DNA of 64,000 nucleotides from Deltaproteobacteria bacterium (GCA_018433085.1 JAHDRW010000023.1:48977-112976); one strand, 5' to 3'. Counted from the first letter of the stretch, positions 38,812-48,853 are shown. Program-made: numbers and translations. The notes: generated from the sequence alone by a model not told the origin.

Positions 38812-39531
38812 TTATTTCGATCTCCGCCGGATGACGATAGAGCCGCTCACGAGTTCTCTGAGCGCACCCGCAACATTGATCAGGAGGTGCCCGTCCTCGT
38901 TCAGGTCCACGATGGAGCAGGGGGCGCCCTCCTCTGTCAGAAGCTCGTGCATGCCCAGAAGCCCGTGCTCGAGGTAGTTCCTCCTGACAGGGCCGAACCC
39001 CTGGATGGTAAAGAGAGCGAGCCATCTGTCCAGGGCTTCGACAGCCCGGTGGAGCACCCGCTCCCTGGCCACCTCGCGCCCGAGGACCAGGGCCAGCGAC
39101 GTGGCCCGGGATTCGAGGCCTGCAGGCCAGACAGCCTGGTTGACGTTGATGCCCATGCCCACGGCCGTGATCCCTCCCCGCGCCTCACAGAGGATACCGC
39201 AGACCTTTCTGCCCTGCACGATCAGGTCGTTGGGCCACTTGATCTCGACGGGAACATCATTGCCGGCGATCCCTGCCAGCGCCTCTCTGAGCGCCACTCC
39301 GGCCACCAGTGACAGCCGGGGATCGACCATGCCCACCGTCAGCGTCGCATAGAGATTCGTCCCCGGCGGAGAGAACCAGAACCTGCCCTGCCTGCCCCTG
39401 CCCTCTGTCTGTTCGGAGGCGGTCACCAAGAAGCCCGGCCTGCCCGAATCAAGGGCAAGGGTGTTGGTGGAGCCCACGCGCGGAAGCTCAACGACCTCCT
39501 GTACGATCGCGGGAAAGGAGGCGCCCGCCAT
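38812..39531 (-). CDS. birA: Biotin-[acetyl-CoA carboxylase] ligase, short form
   Basis: A 239-residue biotin protein ligase that activates biotin with ATP and attaches it to carboxylases. The ATP-biotin loop is EQTEGRGRQGRFWFSP (about 40-55) and the catalytic Lys is in IKWPNDLIV. Then VCGILCEARGG and GMGINVNQ follow. It lacks the N-terminal DNA-binding domain of E. coli BirA, so it does not regulate transcription by itself. Its start overlaps the valS stop by one base. Confidence 0.9.
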   Translation of the reverse strand: MAGASFPAIVQEVVELPRVGSTNTLALDSGRPGFLVTASEQTEGRGRQGRFWFSPPGTNLYATLTVGMVDPRLSLVAGVALREALAGIAGNDVPVEIKWPNDLIVQGRKVCGILCEARGGITAVGMGINVNQAVWPAGLESRATSLALVLGREVARERVLHRAVEALDRWLALFTIQGFGPVRRNYLEHGLLGMHELLTEEGAPCSIVDLNEDGHLLINVAGALRELVSGSIVIRRRSK

Positions 39532-42167
39532 TATCCCTCGAGCAACTCGCGCGCCTTGAGCAGCCTCTCCAGCTTGAACTCGAGCTCTTCCTTGATCTGC
39601 CTCTGCTCGGCAACGACCTCGGGGTTCGCCTTTTGAAGAAAGCCGGGATTGGAGAGTTTCTTACGCTTGCCGTCCAGCTCCTTTTCCATCTTTCCCATCT
39701 GCTTTGAGAGGCGCTCCTTTTCCTTATCGATATCGATCACGCCCTCCAGGGGCACATAGACCTCGGCCTCTGCCGTGACCGCCAGGGCGCAGCGCTTCGG
39801 CCGGGGCGCGCCTTCCGGAATGAAGCCGATGGAACGAACCCGGGCCAGGTCTTTGACGAAGAAGCCGTAGGTGTCCACGGCCGCCTCGATCTCTTTCGAC
39901 TTCATGCGCAGCACCACGTCGAGTTGCGTGGAGGGCGGGATATTCGTCTCGCCTCGGATGCTCCTGACCCCGGTGATGATGTCGATGATGTATTCCATCT
40001 CCCGGGCCTTTTCGGGAAAATCCAGGGCCGCATCGGCCTTGGGATAAGCGGCCACCACAATGGACTGGCCCTCCCTGCCGGGCAGGTGCTGCCAGATCTC
40101 CTCGGTGACGAAGGGGATGACGGGGTGCAGAAGCTCCAGGACGGACTTCAGCACGTGCCATAGGACCCACCGGGTCACGGGGGCGGCATCGGTGTTCAGC
40201 AGAGGTTTGGATAGCTCGATGTACCAGTCGCAGAACTGGTGCCAGGTGAACTGGTAGAGCCTGTCCGCCGCGTCGTTGAAGCGGTATTCCTCCAAAGCGG
40301 TCCGGGTGGCCTCGACGGTCTTGTTGAGCTCGTTCAGGATCCAGGCGTCGGCAAGGCTGAAGTCCGCCGGAGCGGGAGACACGCTCCGGGGATCGAAGCC
40401 CTCGGTGTTCGCCAGGACGAACTTGCCCGCGTTCCAGATCTTGTTGATGAAGAAGCGGTATCCCTGGATGCGCTTGTCGCTGATCCTCACGTCCCTGCCC
40501 ATGGCCGCGAACGCGGTGAGCGCGAACCGGAACGCATCTGCCCCGTACTTGTCCATCTCGATGATGGGGTCCACGATGTTGCCCTTTGACTTGCTCATCT
40601 TCTGGCCCTGCTCGTCGCGAACCAGGGCATGGAGGTACACGTCGTGGAAGGGCACCTCGCCCATGAACTTCAGCCCCATCATCATCATCCGTGCAACCCA
40701 GAAAAAGAGAATGTCGAACCCGGTGATGAGCACATTGGTGGGATAGAACTTCTCAAGCGCTCGGGTCTGCTCGGGCCAGCCCATGGTGGAAAACGGCCAC
40801 AGCCCGGAAGAGAACCAGGTGTCGAGCACGTCGGTCTCCTGCCGGAGCCTGTCCGACTTGCAGTTGGGGCAGGAGGCGGGGTCCTGTTCGCTCACGATGA
40901 CCTCGCCGCAGTCCTCGCAATACCAGGCGGGGATGCGGTGGCCCCACCAGATCTGGCGCGAGATACACCAGTCGCGGATGTTGTACATCCACTCATAGTA
41001 GGTCTTTTCCCACTGCTTGGGGATGATCTTTGTCCTGCCCTCCTTCACGGCCCTGATGGCCTCTTCGGCCAGGGGCTTGGTGTCGACGAACCACTGCTTC
41101 GACAGGTACGGCTCGATGGCGGTCTTGCACCGGTAGCATTTGCCCACGGGCACCGTGTAGGGGGTCTTGTCGATGAGGTATCCCTGCTCCTGGAGATCCT
41201 CCTCCAGCTTTCTCCTGCACGCGAAGCGGTCCATGCCCTGGTAGGGGCCCGCGTTTTCGTTCATGATCCCGGACTCGTCCATGATCACGATGACATCGAG
41301 GCCGTGCCTGAGCCCGAGTTCGTAGTCGTTGAGGTCGTGGGCCGGGGTGATCTTCACCGCGCCGGTGCCGAACTCCTTGTCCACCACGGGGTCGGCGATG
41401 ATGGGGATCCTCCGGTTGAGAATCGGGAGGATGACTTCCTTTCCCACCACGGAGGTGTACCGCTCGTCCGTGGGGTTCACGGCGATGCAGGTATCGCCCA
41501 GCATGGTCTCGGGCCTGGTGGTGGCAACCACGATCTCGCCCTCTCCCTCGGCGAAGGGATAGCGGATGTGCCAGAGGAAACCGCTCTCTTCCTCGTGCTC
41601 CACCTCGAGATCCGAGATGGCGCTGTGGCACCGGGGGCACCAGTTCACGATATAGTCGCTCCGGAAGATCAGGCCCTCCCGGTAGAGGGTGACAAACACC
41701 CTCCTGACCGCGTTGGACAGCCCCTCGTCCATGGTGAAGCGGATCCGCTCCCAGTCGCAGGATGCGCCCAGGCGCTTGAGTTGGTTGATGATCAGGTCGC
41801 CGTGCTTTTCCCTCCACTTCCAGACCTCGTCGATGAAGGCATCTCTCCCCAGATCGTGCCGGGAAGTGCCCTTTGCCGCCAGGGCCTTTTCCACCACGTT
41901 CTGGGTGGCGATGCCGGCATGGTCGGTCCCCGGCATCCACAACGCGTTGAACCCGTCCATCCGCTTGTAGCGGATCATGATATCCTGCAGGGTGTTGTTC
42001 AGGGCATGCCCCATGTGGAGAACCCCGGTGACGTTCGGAGGAGGAATGACGATGGCATAAGGCGGCTTGACGTCATCGTTTTCATCGGCATGGAAATAGT
42101 GCTCGTCCATCCAGAAACCATACCATTTCTGTTCTATATCCTTGGGGTTGTATTCTCTGTCTCGCAT
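39531..42167 (-). CDS. valS: Valyl-tRNA synthetase
   Basis: An 878-residue class I synthetase that charges tRNA-Val. The HIGH motif is in PPPNVTGVLHMGHALN (about 40-55), the CP1 editing domain is in the middle, and KMSKSKGN (about 533-540) binds ATP. The C-terminal anticodon domain and a coiled coil (DKEKERLSKQMGKMEKELDGKRKKL) that holds tRNA complete the usual ValS layout. Start is ATG 42167. It is co-transcribed with birA (TAATG). Confidence 0.96.
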   Translation of the reverse strand: MRDREYNPKDIEQKWYGFWMDEHYFHADENDDVKPPYAIVIPPPNVTGVLHMGHALNNTLQDIMIRYKRMDGFNALWMPGTDHAGIATQNVVEKALAAKGTSRHDLGRDAFIDEVWKWREKHGDLIINQLKRLGASCDWERIRFTMDEGLSNAVRRVFVTLYREGLIFRSDYIVNWCPRCHSAISDLEVEHEEESGFLWHIRYPFAEGEGEIVVATTRPETMLGDTCIAVNPTDERYTSVVGKEVILPILNRRIPIIADPVVDKEFGTGAVKITPAHDLNDYELGLRHGLDVIVIMDESGIMNENAGPYQGMDRFACRRKLEEDLQEQGYLIDKTPYTVPVGKCYRCKTAIEPYLSKQWFVDTKPLAEEAIRAVKEGRTKIIPKQWEKTYYEWMYNIRDWCISRQIWWGHRIPAWYCEDCGEVIVSEQDPASCPNCKSDRLRQETDVLDTWFSSGLWPFSTMGWPEQTRALEKFYPTNVLITGFDILFFWVARMMMMGLKFMGEVPFHDVYLHALVRDEQGQKMSKSKGNIVDPIIEMDKYGADAFRFALTAFAAMGRDVRISDKRIQGYRFFINKIWNAGKFVLANTEGFDPRSVSPAPADFSLADAWILNELNKTVEATRTALEEYRFNDAADRLYQFTWHQFCDWYIELSKPLLNTDAAPVTRWVLWHVLKSVLELLHPVIPFVTEEIWQHLPGREGQSIVVAAYPKADAALDFPEKAREMEYIIDIITGVRSIRGETNIPPSTQLDVVLRMKSKEIEAAVDTYGFFVKDLARVRSIGFIPEGAPRPKRCALAVTAEAEVYVPLEGVIDIDKEKERLSKQMGKMEKELDGKRKKLSNPGFLQKANPEVVAEQRQIKEELEFKLERLLKARELLEG

Positions 42168-42312
42168 GGACTTCTCCTCACCAGTAGGCTGCGGGTTTCA
42201 TAGCATGAAAACAGGGGAAAGGCAAAACTATCGGCCGGGTGTAGGCGGGAATCGGACCTTGGCCGCCGATTCTTTATAAGGGGATGTAAACCCGATCGGT
42301 GACAAGGAGGCG

Positions 42313-42360
42313 AAAAAGGCTCTCATGAGGCCCGCCGACAGCGGGCTGTCAACGGGCCTC
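42313..42360 (-). terminator. Terminator of the acidic protein gene
   Basis: A GAGGCCCG/CGGGCCTC stem (42327-42334 and 42353-42360) is followed on the minus strand by a T run at 42317-42313. It lies just downstream of the stop at 42374. The stretch 42168-42312 holds no gene. Confidence 0.65.
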
Positions 42361-42373
42361 CGGGGAGAACGGA

Positions 42374-43198
42374 TCAGGAATCCAGTTTCTTGAGCTTCTC
42401 GATCTCTTCGCGGATCACTTTCTCGATAATGCCCGGCAGCTGCTCGCGGGTGGTCGTGACCAACTCGCGTACGAGCTCGGACATGATCGGCCTCACCATT
42501 TCTTCGAGCATCCCGGGGATCTCCTGTCTGAGATCTCCGAGCACGTCCTCTTGAACAGCGCCATGCGCTTCCGCCGGAATCGGCCCCAGGTCGTTTCCTT
42601 CCTCGATTTCTTCGGCCGTTCGAGCCGCCGGCTCATCTTCGAACGAAAGATCTTCCGCGGCTCCGGCATCCTCCGGAAACTCCCGGAGGGTTTCGCCCCC
42701 TGTATCCTCCCCCGGGCTCTCAACGGACTGTTCTTCCGCAACGGAGTCCGCAGCTGCGGACAGGTCTTCGTCCTTTTCAAAAGCGGGGCCATCGGCATCC
42801 TCAATGGGAGTCCCTTCCGGTTCCTCCTGAGAGGATACCTCTCCGCTCTTCTTTCCCTCGGGCTCGGCGTCGCCGAAGTCGAACTCTATCTCCCCTGCGG
42901 GCTCCTGAGGAAGAACTATTTCCTCGCCTTCCCCATTCTCCGGGGAAAGGGCGATTTCTTCCCCTGAAGAAAGGCTGGCGTCTATATCCAGACCCTCTCC
43001 TCCCTGTTCGATCTCTTCGACCGAGACATCGTATTCCATGGATATTTCCTTGCCCAGGTCGAAAGAATCGGGCTCGTGCGAAGGGGTGCGCGTCGGAGGT
43101 TCGGCTTCCTTCTTCGCCTTGCCTCCCTTGGGTTCCCCTTCTTCCAGGAGATCCGTGAGATCGATAATATCGTCATCGTCAAGAATCTTGTCTTCCAT
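42374..43198 (-). CDS. Strongly acidic low-complexity protein with C-terminal amphipathic helices
   Basis: A 274-residue protein starting at ATG 43198. About the first 210 residues are disordered and rich in Glu, Asp, Ser and Pro (KILDDDDIIDLTDLLEEGEP at the start). The last 60 form helices with mixed charge (VRPIMSELVRELVTTTREQLPG then IIEKVIREEIEKLKKL). A similar C-terminal region occurs in deltaproteobacterial proteins of unknown role, sometimes compared with DUF2497. It may bind other proteins through the tail. Confidence 0.6.
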   Translation of the reverse strand: MEDKILDDDDIIDLTDLLEEGEPKGGKAKKEAEPPTRTPSHEPDSFDLGKEISMEYDVSVEEIEQGGEGLDIDASLSSGEEIALSPENGEGEEIVLPQEPAGEIEFDFGDAEPEGKKSGEVSSQEEPEGTPIEDADGPAFEKDEDLSAAADSVAEEQSVESPGEDTGGETLREFPEDAGAAEDLSFEDEPAARTAEEIEEGNDLGPIPAEAHGAVQEDVLGDLRQEIPGMLEEMVRPIMSELVRELVTTTREQLPGIIEKVIREEIEKLKKLDS

Positions 43199-43239
43199 AC
43201 CCCTCTCCTTTTCTCGGTTTCGACTGCGTCACGCTTTCC

Positions 43240-44559
43240 TTACCCATTTCTCATGATCGGCTGCCCGGTGGATTCCTTTACCGACATCCACAAAGGCCCG
43301 GTTGTGTCGATTTTCTTTCGCTCCCTCACGCTCAGCGCGATGGGAATATGCACGTATGTGTTGTTCCACAGACCGATGAGCATGTCGGTCTTCCCACTCA
43401 TGCCCGCATGGACGGCCATCTGCGCCAGGAACCCGCAGAATATGGAATCAGAGGAATTGGCCACCACGCTCCTGATCACATAGCTCGGATCGATGTATTT
43501 GAGGTTGACCTGATATGATCGGGCGAAAAAATACTCCTCGATCTTCTCCTTCAGGAACAGGCCGATATCGCCCTTCCTGACATTGCCGGAGAGATCGGTC
43601 TTCCTGGGGAGTCCGCCGAAGAATTTCTGGCCCGCACCCTCGGCCACCACGACCACGGCGTGCCCGCGTGCCTTGAGCCTGCGCTCGAGGGTAGCGAGCA
43701 AGCCTGTTTCCCCTTCGAGATCAAAATCTTCTTCGGGTACGAGCACGAAGTTCGCCTCGCGGCAGGCCAGTGCCGCGTTGGCGGCGATAAACCCGGAGTC
43801 CCGTCCCATGAGCTTCACCAGGCCGACGCCGTAGGGTGCGCCCTTGGACTCGGCATGCGCGCACCGGATCACCTTCCCCGCCTCTTCCACGGCCGTATCG
43901 AATCCGAAGGTCTGGGAGACGAAGCTGATGTCGTTGTCGATGGTCTTGGGAACCGCGATCACCGAGCAGGTATATCCCCGCGAAAGGATCTCGCGCGCGA
44001 CGGCGGAGGCGGCCTTCAGGGTGCCGTCTCCGCCGATGAAAAACACGATGTTCAGGTTGACCCGCTCGATGGCGTCCACGACCTCGCCGATATCCTGCGA
44101 ACCCCGGGATGACCCCAGAACCGTCCCTCCCAGCCCATGGATATTCTCCACAAACGAGGGCGTCAGGTCGATGAAGGAATGCCGGTAGCGCGGGATGAAC
44201 CCCTGTAATCCGTAGGGAATCCCGTAGATATTCTCCACTCCATACATGTAGTACAACTCGTGCACGACGCCCCGGATCACATCGTTTATGCCCGGGCACA
44301 GCCCTCCGCAGGTGGCAATACCGCACTTGGTCTTCGACGAGTCGAAAAAGATCTTCTTGCGCGGGCCGGCTCGCTCGAACGAGGGAATCTCCCGGTTTTC
44401 ACGCAGGCATGCGTTGACGGCGGCGAGGGAAGAGTCGATGATCACCCGCTCGTGTTCCTCCACGCACCGCGCGGTCGCGAGGAGGGGGGAATCGATGGTG
44501 GGAACCCCCAGTGACTGTACGGACGTATCGATCCCCTCGCATATAATTTCACCATTCAT
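43240..44559 (-). CDS. 6-phosphofructokinase (TP0108-type)
   Basis: A 439-residue phosphofructokinase that makes fructose 1,6-bisphosphate. The substrate region is CGGLCPGINDVIRG (about 85-98), the catalytic region is FIGGDGTLKAA (about 174-184), and AVPKTIDNDI (about 204-213) follows. GGDG (rather than GGDD) points to ATP as phosphate donor, while Lys in PKTIDND is typical of PPi enzymes. Enzymes with this mix belong to the TP0108-like group and mostly use ATP. The N-terminal 80 residues are an extra part. Start ATG 44559 lacks a strong ribosome site. Confidence 0.8.
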   Translation of the reverse strand: MNGEIICEGIDTSVQSLGVPTIDSPLLATARCVEEHERVIIDSSLAAVNACLRENREIPSFERAGPRKKIFFDSSKTKCGIATCGGLCPGINDVIRGVVHELYYMYGVENIYGIPYGLQGFIPRYRHSFIDLTPSFVENIHGLGGTVLGSSRGSQDIGEVVDAIERVNLNIVFFIGGDGTLKAASAVAREILSRGYTCSVIAVPKTIDNDISFVSQTFGFDTAVEEAGKVIRCAHAESKGAPYGVGLVKLMGRDSGFIAANAALACREANFVLVPEEDFDLEGETGLLATLERRLKARGHAVVVVAEGAGQKFFGGLPRKTDLSGNVRKGDIGLFLKEKIEEYFFARSYQVNLKYIDPSYVIRSVVANSSDSIFCGFLAQMAVHAGMSGKTDMLIGLWNNTYVHIPIALSVRERKKIDTTGPLWMSVKESTGQPIMRNG

Positions 44560-44986
44560 TCAAGGCGCCTCCATTATGCATGCTTATCGGTCATTGCTCT
44601 TTCTATCTTTATCCGCACGACCCTGTCCTGTGGCGTATTATCGTTTTCACGGCAGACTCCCACCCAGTTCCATAAGATACCTCGCCGGGTCATTGCAACG
44701 GTCATTCCCGACCCATCTTCAAGGCCGCTCAATCAATGGCATGAACCTTCAACGGCAAGCCCTGGACCCTCTTGAAGCCTAAAAGCCCGAACGGGATGTA
44801 ACCCTACCTTCAACGTCCTGAAGAAGCGGACGCCAAGGAGTATTCAATACGATCACCCTTGGACCCGGCCGCATCCATTATAAATGAACCATCTCCTGAG
44901 TGAAAGAATTATCCTTTTTCTCATCACCTTTCATTCCGATGACGAGCTTTCATCGCCCATCCTTCTATGGTAGGATTGTTTACCGT
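44560..44986. other. Intergenic region, no gene seen
   Basis: About 430 bases between the divergent phosphofructokinase and small coiled-coil genes. Frames here lack starts with ribosome sites and protein character. It must hold promoters for both directions, but I cannot point to one. Confidence 0.4.
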
Positions 44987-45307
44987 ATGGGCAGAGACGG
45001 TGTCGAAAAAACCCAGGAGGAGATCGTCGAGGAAATGGCCAAGGCCCTTGGCCATAGCGGAGACCTGCTGGAAGATGTCCTGGCAAGACTGGAAGCGCTG
45101 GACAGGGAGCTGGAAAAGACAGAGGATGTGCACACCTACAACTCCATGGTGGAGGCGTTCAACAGTCTCAGAAGGCAGGCCGTGTCACGCAGGGAGATGC
45201 TCATGATACACCGGGAGGCAATCGGGGTCCGCAAGCACCGGTATGTTGATATCTGCTATCCAATCCCCCGCAAAAAGGCCAAAAAGCCGGTGAACGGTCA
45301 TGACTGA
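44987..45307 (+). CDS. Small coiled-coil protein coupled to dihydrolipoyl dehydrogenase
   Basis: A 106-residue protein starting at ATG 44987. It is charged and helical (QEEIVEEMAKALGHSGDLLEDVLARLEALDRELEKTEDVHTYNSMVEAF), then basic at the end (RKKAKKPVNGHD). It overlaps the next gene by 8 bases, so both are translated together. No family is recognised. Confidence 0.6.
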   Translation: MGRDGVEKTQEEIVEEMAKALGHSGDLLEDVLARLEALDRELEKTEDVHTYNSMVEAFNSLRRQAVSRREMLMIHREAIGVRKHRYVDICYPIPRKKAKKPVNGHD

Positions 45308-46655
45308 AACCTATGATCTCATGGTCATCGGCGCAGGACCGGGCGGTTATACGGCGGCCATCCTCGCCGCCAGGAAGGGGCTGAAGGTGGGCATCGCCGA
45401 GGGCTCACGGTTCGGCGGCACCTGCACCAATACCGGGTGCATCCCCACCAAGACCTACATCGAGAGCGCCTCCCTCCTGGCCAGGATCAGAGAGGCTGAG
45501 AAATTCGGCATCCGGGTGGAGAAGCCTACCGTGGACTTCGCCCGGATGAAGGCCAGAAAAGACCGGGTGGTCGCCAGGCTCTCGAAGGGGGTCGAGTATC
45601 TCCTGAAGCAGAACCGGGTGGATATCTTCCCCTGCGCCGCGGACATCGCCGAGCCCGGGCTGGTAACGGCGGGGGATACGAGCCTGAAGGCCGGGCACGT
45701 CATCATCGCCACCGGGTCGAACCCCAGACGCCCCCGGCTCTTTGCGGAAAGAGGCATATGGACCAGCGACGAGGTGTTCGAGGTCACCGAGCTGCCCGAG
45801 TCGCTCGCCATTGTCGGGGCGGGCGTGATCGGGATGGAGATGGCCCATCTCTTCAGTACCCTCGGCGTGGAGGTGACACTCATCGAGGCGCTCGATCGTG
45901 TCCTGCCCCTGGAAGAGGAGCACATCTCGTCGTACATGACCAAACTCATGCGCAGGATCAGGGTCCACACATCTGCGTGCGTGACGCGCGTCGAAGGCTC
46001 AGGCCCCTACTCGCTGTCCATGAATACCCCTGAAGGCGACAGGACCGTGGATGTGCACAAGGTGTTCCTGTGCATCGGCAGACAGCCTCGCATCCCTGCC
46101 GGTTGCAGGGGGATGGGCCTTGCGCTGAACGATTCCGGCGGGATCGCGGTCGACGAGCACCTTAAGACCTCTGTCCCGGGCGTGTACGCGATCGGAGACG
46201 TAACCGGCGAGAACATGTATGCCTATGTGGCCTCCCGCGAGGCAGCCGTTGCCGTGGATCACATCACGGGTTCCGAAACGGGCATGTCCTACAGGAACAT
46301 CCCGTCGGCCATCTTTACCCGGCCGGAGGTCGCCTCGGTGGGAAGCACCCCCTCGGCTGAGGAATCGGCCAACGAGCGCACCGGCACCTTTCCCCTCTCC
46401 GCGCTGGGCAGGGCCCGGACCATGGAGGCAAACGACGGCTATGCCCGCATCACCGCTTCGCCCGAAGGGGTGATCAAAAGGGTCAGCATCGTCGGACCCC
46501 ACGCGACGGATCTCATTTCCGCGGCAGCCCTGGCCGTGGATCAGGGCCTCACGGCAGAGCAGTTTCTCGCGTCCTACTTCCCTCACCCCACCCTGGCGGA
46601 AATCCTCAAAGAGGCGGCCGAGGACCTCCTGGGGACAAACGTTCACCAGCCCTAG
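45300..46655 (+). CDS. lpdA: Dihydrolipoyl dehydrogenase
   Basis: A 451-residue flavoprotein of the pyridine nucleotide-disulfide oxidoreductase family. FAD site MVIGAGPGGYTAA (about 8-20), redox pair Cys42/Cys47 in GGTCTNTGCIPTK, NAD site AIVGAGVIGMEMAHLF, and second FAD motif VYAIGDVTGENMYAYVASREA. The dimer domain near the C-terminus has the catalytic His in YFPHPTLAEIL. Acyltransferase partners are not in the window, so the complex (pyruvate, 2-oxo acid or glycine cleavage) cannot be named. Confidence 0.88.
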   Translation: MTETYDLMVIGAGPGGYTAAILAARKGLKVGIAEGSRFGGTCTNTGCIPTKTYIESASLLARIREAEKFGIRVEKPTVDFARMKARKDRVVARLSKGVEYLLKQNRVDIFPCAADIAEPGLVTAGDTSLKAGHVIIATGSNPRRPRLFAERGIWTSDEVFEVTELPESLAIVGAGVIGMEMAHLFSTLGVEVTLIEALDRVLPLEEEHISSYMTKLMRRIRVHTSACVTRVEGSGPYSLSMNTPEGDRTVDVHKVFLCIGRQPRIPAGCRGMGLALNDSGGIAVDEHLKTSVPGVYAIGDVTGENMYAYVASREAAVAVDHITGSETGMSYRNIPSAIFTRPEVASVGSTPSAEESANERTGTFPLSALGRARTMEANDGYARITASPEGVIKRVSIVGPHATDLISAAALAVDQGLTAEQFLASYFPHPTLAEILKEAAEDLLGTNVHQP

Positions 46656-46753
46656 CAGGATCGGGGGCAGGTCTCAACATATGACACTCCCCGTGTCATA
46701 TGTTGAGACCTGACCCCGATCCTGCTATGTTGAGACCTGACCCCGATCCTGCT
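46654..46753. repeat. Long palindromic repeat, copy A, with partial tandem copy
   Basis: An almost perfect inverted repeat with 34-base arms (46654-46687 and 46693-46726) around a 5-base loop. Its core reads GGTCTCAACATATGACAC. The last 27 bases (46700-46726) are repeated directly at 46727-46753. The same core occurs at 61718-61772. It lies right after lpdA, so it may also act as a terminator. It looks like a REP-type element. Confidence 0.85.
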
Positions 46754-46851
46754 AGTGATCCCACTAGAACCCTCCGGCGTCACAGGTGGCGATGCATCCT
46801 TGACACCCCGGCGGAAAAATTGGTAAGCCCTTGAGAACCAAGGAGACCATT

Positions 46852-47235
46852 ATGATAGATACCTATATAGACTTTGACAAACAGAACGGTCTTGTCCCTG
46901 CCATCGCGCAGGACTGGGAGACCGGCGAGATTCTCATGCTTGCCTACATGAACCGGGAGTCGTTCGAAGAGACGCTGAATACCGGCCGGGCCTGCTACTA
47001 CAGCAGGTCGCGCAGCAAGCTCTGGAGAAAGGGTGAAGAATCCGGCAATTTCCAGAATGTCAGGGAAGTGCGTGTCGACTGTGACCGCGACACCATCGTG
47101 CTCAAGGTGGAACAGGTAGGGGGCGCGGCCTGTCATAAAGGCTACCGGTCGTGCTTCTACCGGAAAATCGAAAACGGCGAACTGGTCGTAGACGGGGAGA
47201 AGGTGTTCGATCCGAAAGAGGTGTACAAATCATGA
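46852..47235 (+). CDS. hisI: Phosphoribosyl-AMP cyclohydrolase HisI
   Basis: A 127-residue enzyme opening the purine ring in histidine synthesis. ATG 46852 follows AAGGAGACC. Signature blocks are [49 protein letters not shown] and [12 protein letters not shown] with the zinc Cys residues. It is the single-domain form, without the HisE part. It overlaps hisG (ATGA). Confidence 0.94.
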   Translation: MIDTYIDFDKQNGLVPAIAQDWETGEILMLAYMNRESFEETLNTGRACYYSRSRSKLWRKGEESGNFQNVREVRVDCDRDTIVLKVEQVGGAACHKGYRSCFYRKIENGELVVDGEKVFDPKEVYKS

Positions 47236-48110
47236 GTCTCGTACGACTCGCCATCCCCAAGGGGAGCCTCCAGCAGTCCACCATCGACCTGTTCCGGGAT
47301 GCCGGTTGGAACATCACCACCTCCTCGCGAAGTTATTTCCCCTCGATCGACGATCCCGACATCGAGTGCGCCCTGGTGAGGGCGCAGGAGATATCACGCT
47401 ACGTGGAGTCCGGGCTCTTCGACGTGGCCCTGACGGGCAAGGACTGGATCCTGGAGAACTCGTCCGATGTCCAGGAGGTGGAAGACCTCATCTACTCCAA
47501 GGCGACCTATCGCCCTGCCAAATGGGTGCTTGCGGTGGACGAGAAATCCGGTATCCACACCATCCAGGACCTCCAGGGGAAAAAGATCGCCACCGAGCTG
47601 GTGAACTTCACCAGAAGATACTTCAAGGAGCAGGGCATCGATGTTGATGTCGAATTTTCCTGGGGCGCAACCGAGGCCAAGGTGGTCGACGGCCTGGCCG
47701 ACGCCATCGTGGAGGTCACCGAGACCGGTTCGACAATACGGGCTCACAACCTCAAGATTATCGAGGAGATGCTCGTCACCAACACCAAGCTCATCGCAAA
47801 CAAGGAGTCGTGGAAAGACCGCGACAAGCGGACCAAGATCGAGCAGATCGCCCTGATGCTCAAGTCCGCCCTTCAAGCCACCGGCATGGCGGGCCTGAAG
47901 ATGAACGCCCCCAGGAAAAGCCTCGAGCAGATCATCGGCATGCTCCCCGCAATCACCTCTCCTACGGTGAGCCCCCTGCATGACCCCGACTGGTATTCGC
48001 TGGAGATCATCATTCACGAGTCCCAGTCGAGAAACCTGATTCCCGAACTCCTACGAGCGGGGGCGCGGGGCATCATCGAATATCCGCTCAAAAAGGTACT
48101 GGATGGATGA
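47232..48110 (+). CDS. hisG: ATP phosphoribosyltransferase HisG, long form
   Basis: A 292-residue enzyme of the first histidine step. The start ATG 47232 begins [21 protein letters not shown]. Catalytic-domain blocks are [22 protein letters not shown] and the PRPP loop region [26 protein letters not shown]. The C-terminal part (from about residue 215) is an ACT-like regulatory domain that usually gives histidine inhibition. No HisZ is needed. It overlaps map by ATGA. Confidence 0.95.
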   Translation: MSLVRLAIPKGSLQQSTIDLFRDAGWNITTSSRSYFPSIDDPDIECALVRAQEISRYVESGLFDVALTGKDWILENSSDVQEVEDLIYSKATYRPAKWVLAVDEKSGIHTIQDLQGKKIATELVNFTRRYFKEQGIDVDVEFSWGATEAKVVDGLADAIVEVTETGSTIRAHNLKIIEEMLVTNTKLIANKESWKDRDKRTKIEQIALMLKSALQATGMAGLKMNAPRKSLEQIIGMLPAITSPTVSPLHDPDWYSLEIIIHESQSRNLIPELLRAGARGIIEYPLKKVLDG

Positions 48111-48853
48111 TAATTCTCAAAAACGAGTATGAAATTGCAATCATGCGGGAGGCAAACCGCATTCTGGCGCATCTGTTCGAACACATCAAATCCATGGTCC
48201 AGCCCGGGATCACCACAATCGAGCTCGACCGCGAGGCCGAGCTTTTCATCCGCTCCCGCGGAGCGACGCCGGCGTTCAAGGGATACCGTGGTTTTCCCGC
48301 CACCCTGTGCACCTCGGTGAACGAGGAAGTGGTCCACGGCATCCCCGGACCCCGGATCCTCGAGCCAGGGGACATCGTGAGCGTCGACGTGGGGGCCCTC
48401 CTCGACGGCTTCTATTCCGATGCCGCCCGGACCTTCCCGGTGGGCACGATTTCACCCAAGGTACAGAGGCTCCTGGAGGTGACCAGCGCTTCCCTGGAGG
48501 CGGGAATCGCCCAGGCCGTACCCGGAAATCACCTCTACGATATCTCGGCCGCGGTCCAGAAGGTCGCCGAGTCAGGCGGCTTCAGCGTGGTGAGGGATTT
48601 CGTCGGACACGGGATCGGCAGAAACCTGCACGAGGCCCCGCAGATTCCCAACTTCGGCAGAAGGGGCAAAGGGCCGGTTCTCCAGGAAGGCATGACGCTG
48701 GCCATAGAGCCAATGGTCAACATGGGGACCCACAAGGTCATGGTCAAGGGCGACGGATGGACTGCGGTCACCGAGGACTCTTCTCTCTCGGCCCATTTCG
48801 AGAACAGCATCGCCATCACCAAAGACGGGCCTGTCGTGCTCTCCGCACCCTGA
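48107..48853 (+). CDS. map: Methionine aminopeptidase, type I
   Basis: A 248-residue metallo-enzyme removing N-terminal methionine. Metal ligands are visible: Asp in SVDVGA, Asp in YSDAARTF, His in GHGIG, Glu in LAIEPMV and Glu in VTEDSS. Substrate His is in GHGIGRNLHE. It starts within hisG (ATGA), an odd partner for histidine genes but a tight operon. Confidence 0.95.
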   Translation: MIILKNEYEIAIMREANRILAHLFEHIKSMVQPGITTIELDREAELFIRSRGATPAFKGYRGFPATLCTSVNEEVVHGIPGPRILEPGDIVSVDVGALLDGFYSDAARTFPVGTISPKVQRLLEVTSASLEAGIAQAVPGNHLYDISAAVQKVAESGGFSVVRDFVGHGIGRNLHEAPQIPNFGRRGKGPVLQEGMTLAIEPMVNMGTHKVMVKGDGWTAVTEDSSLSAHFENSIAITKDGPVVLSAP

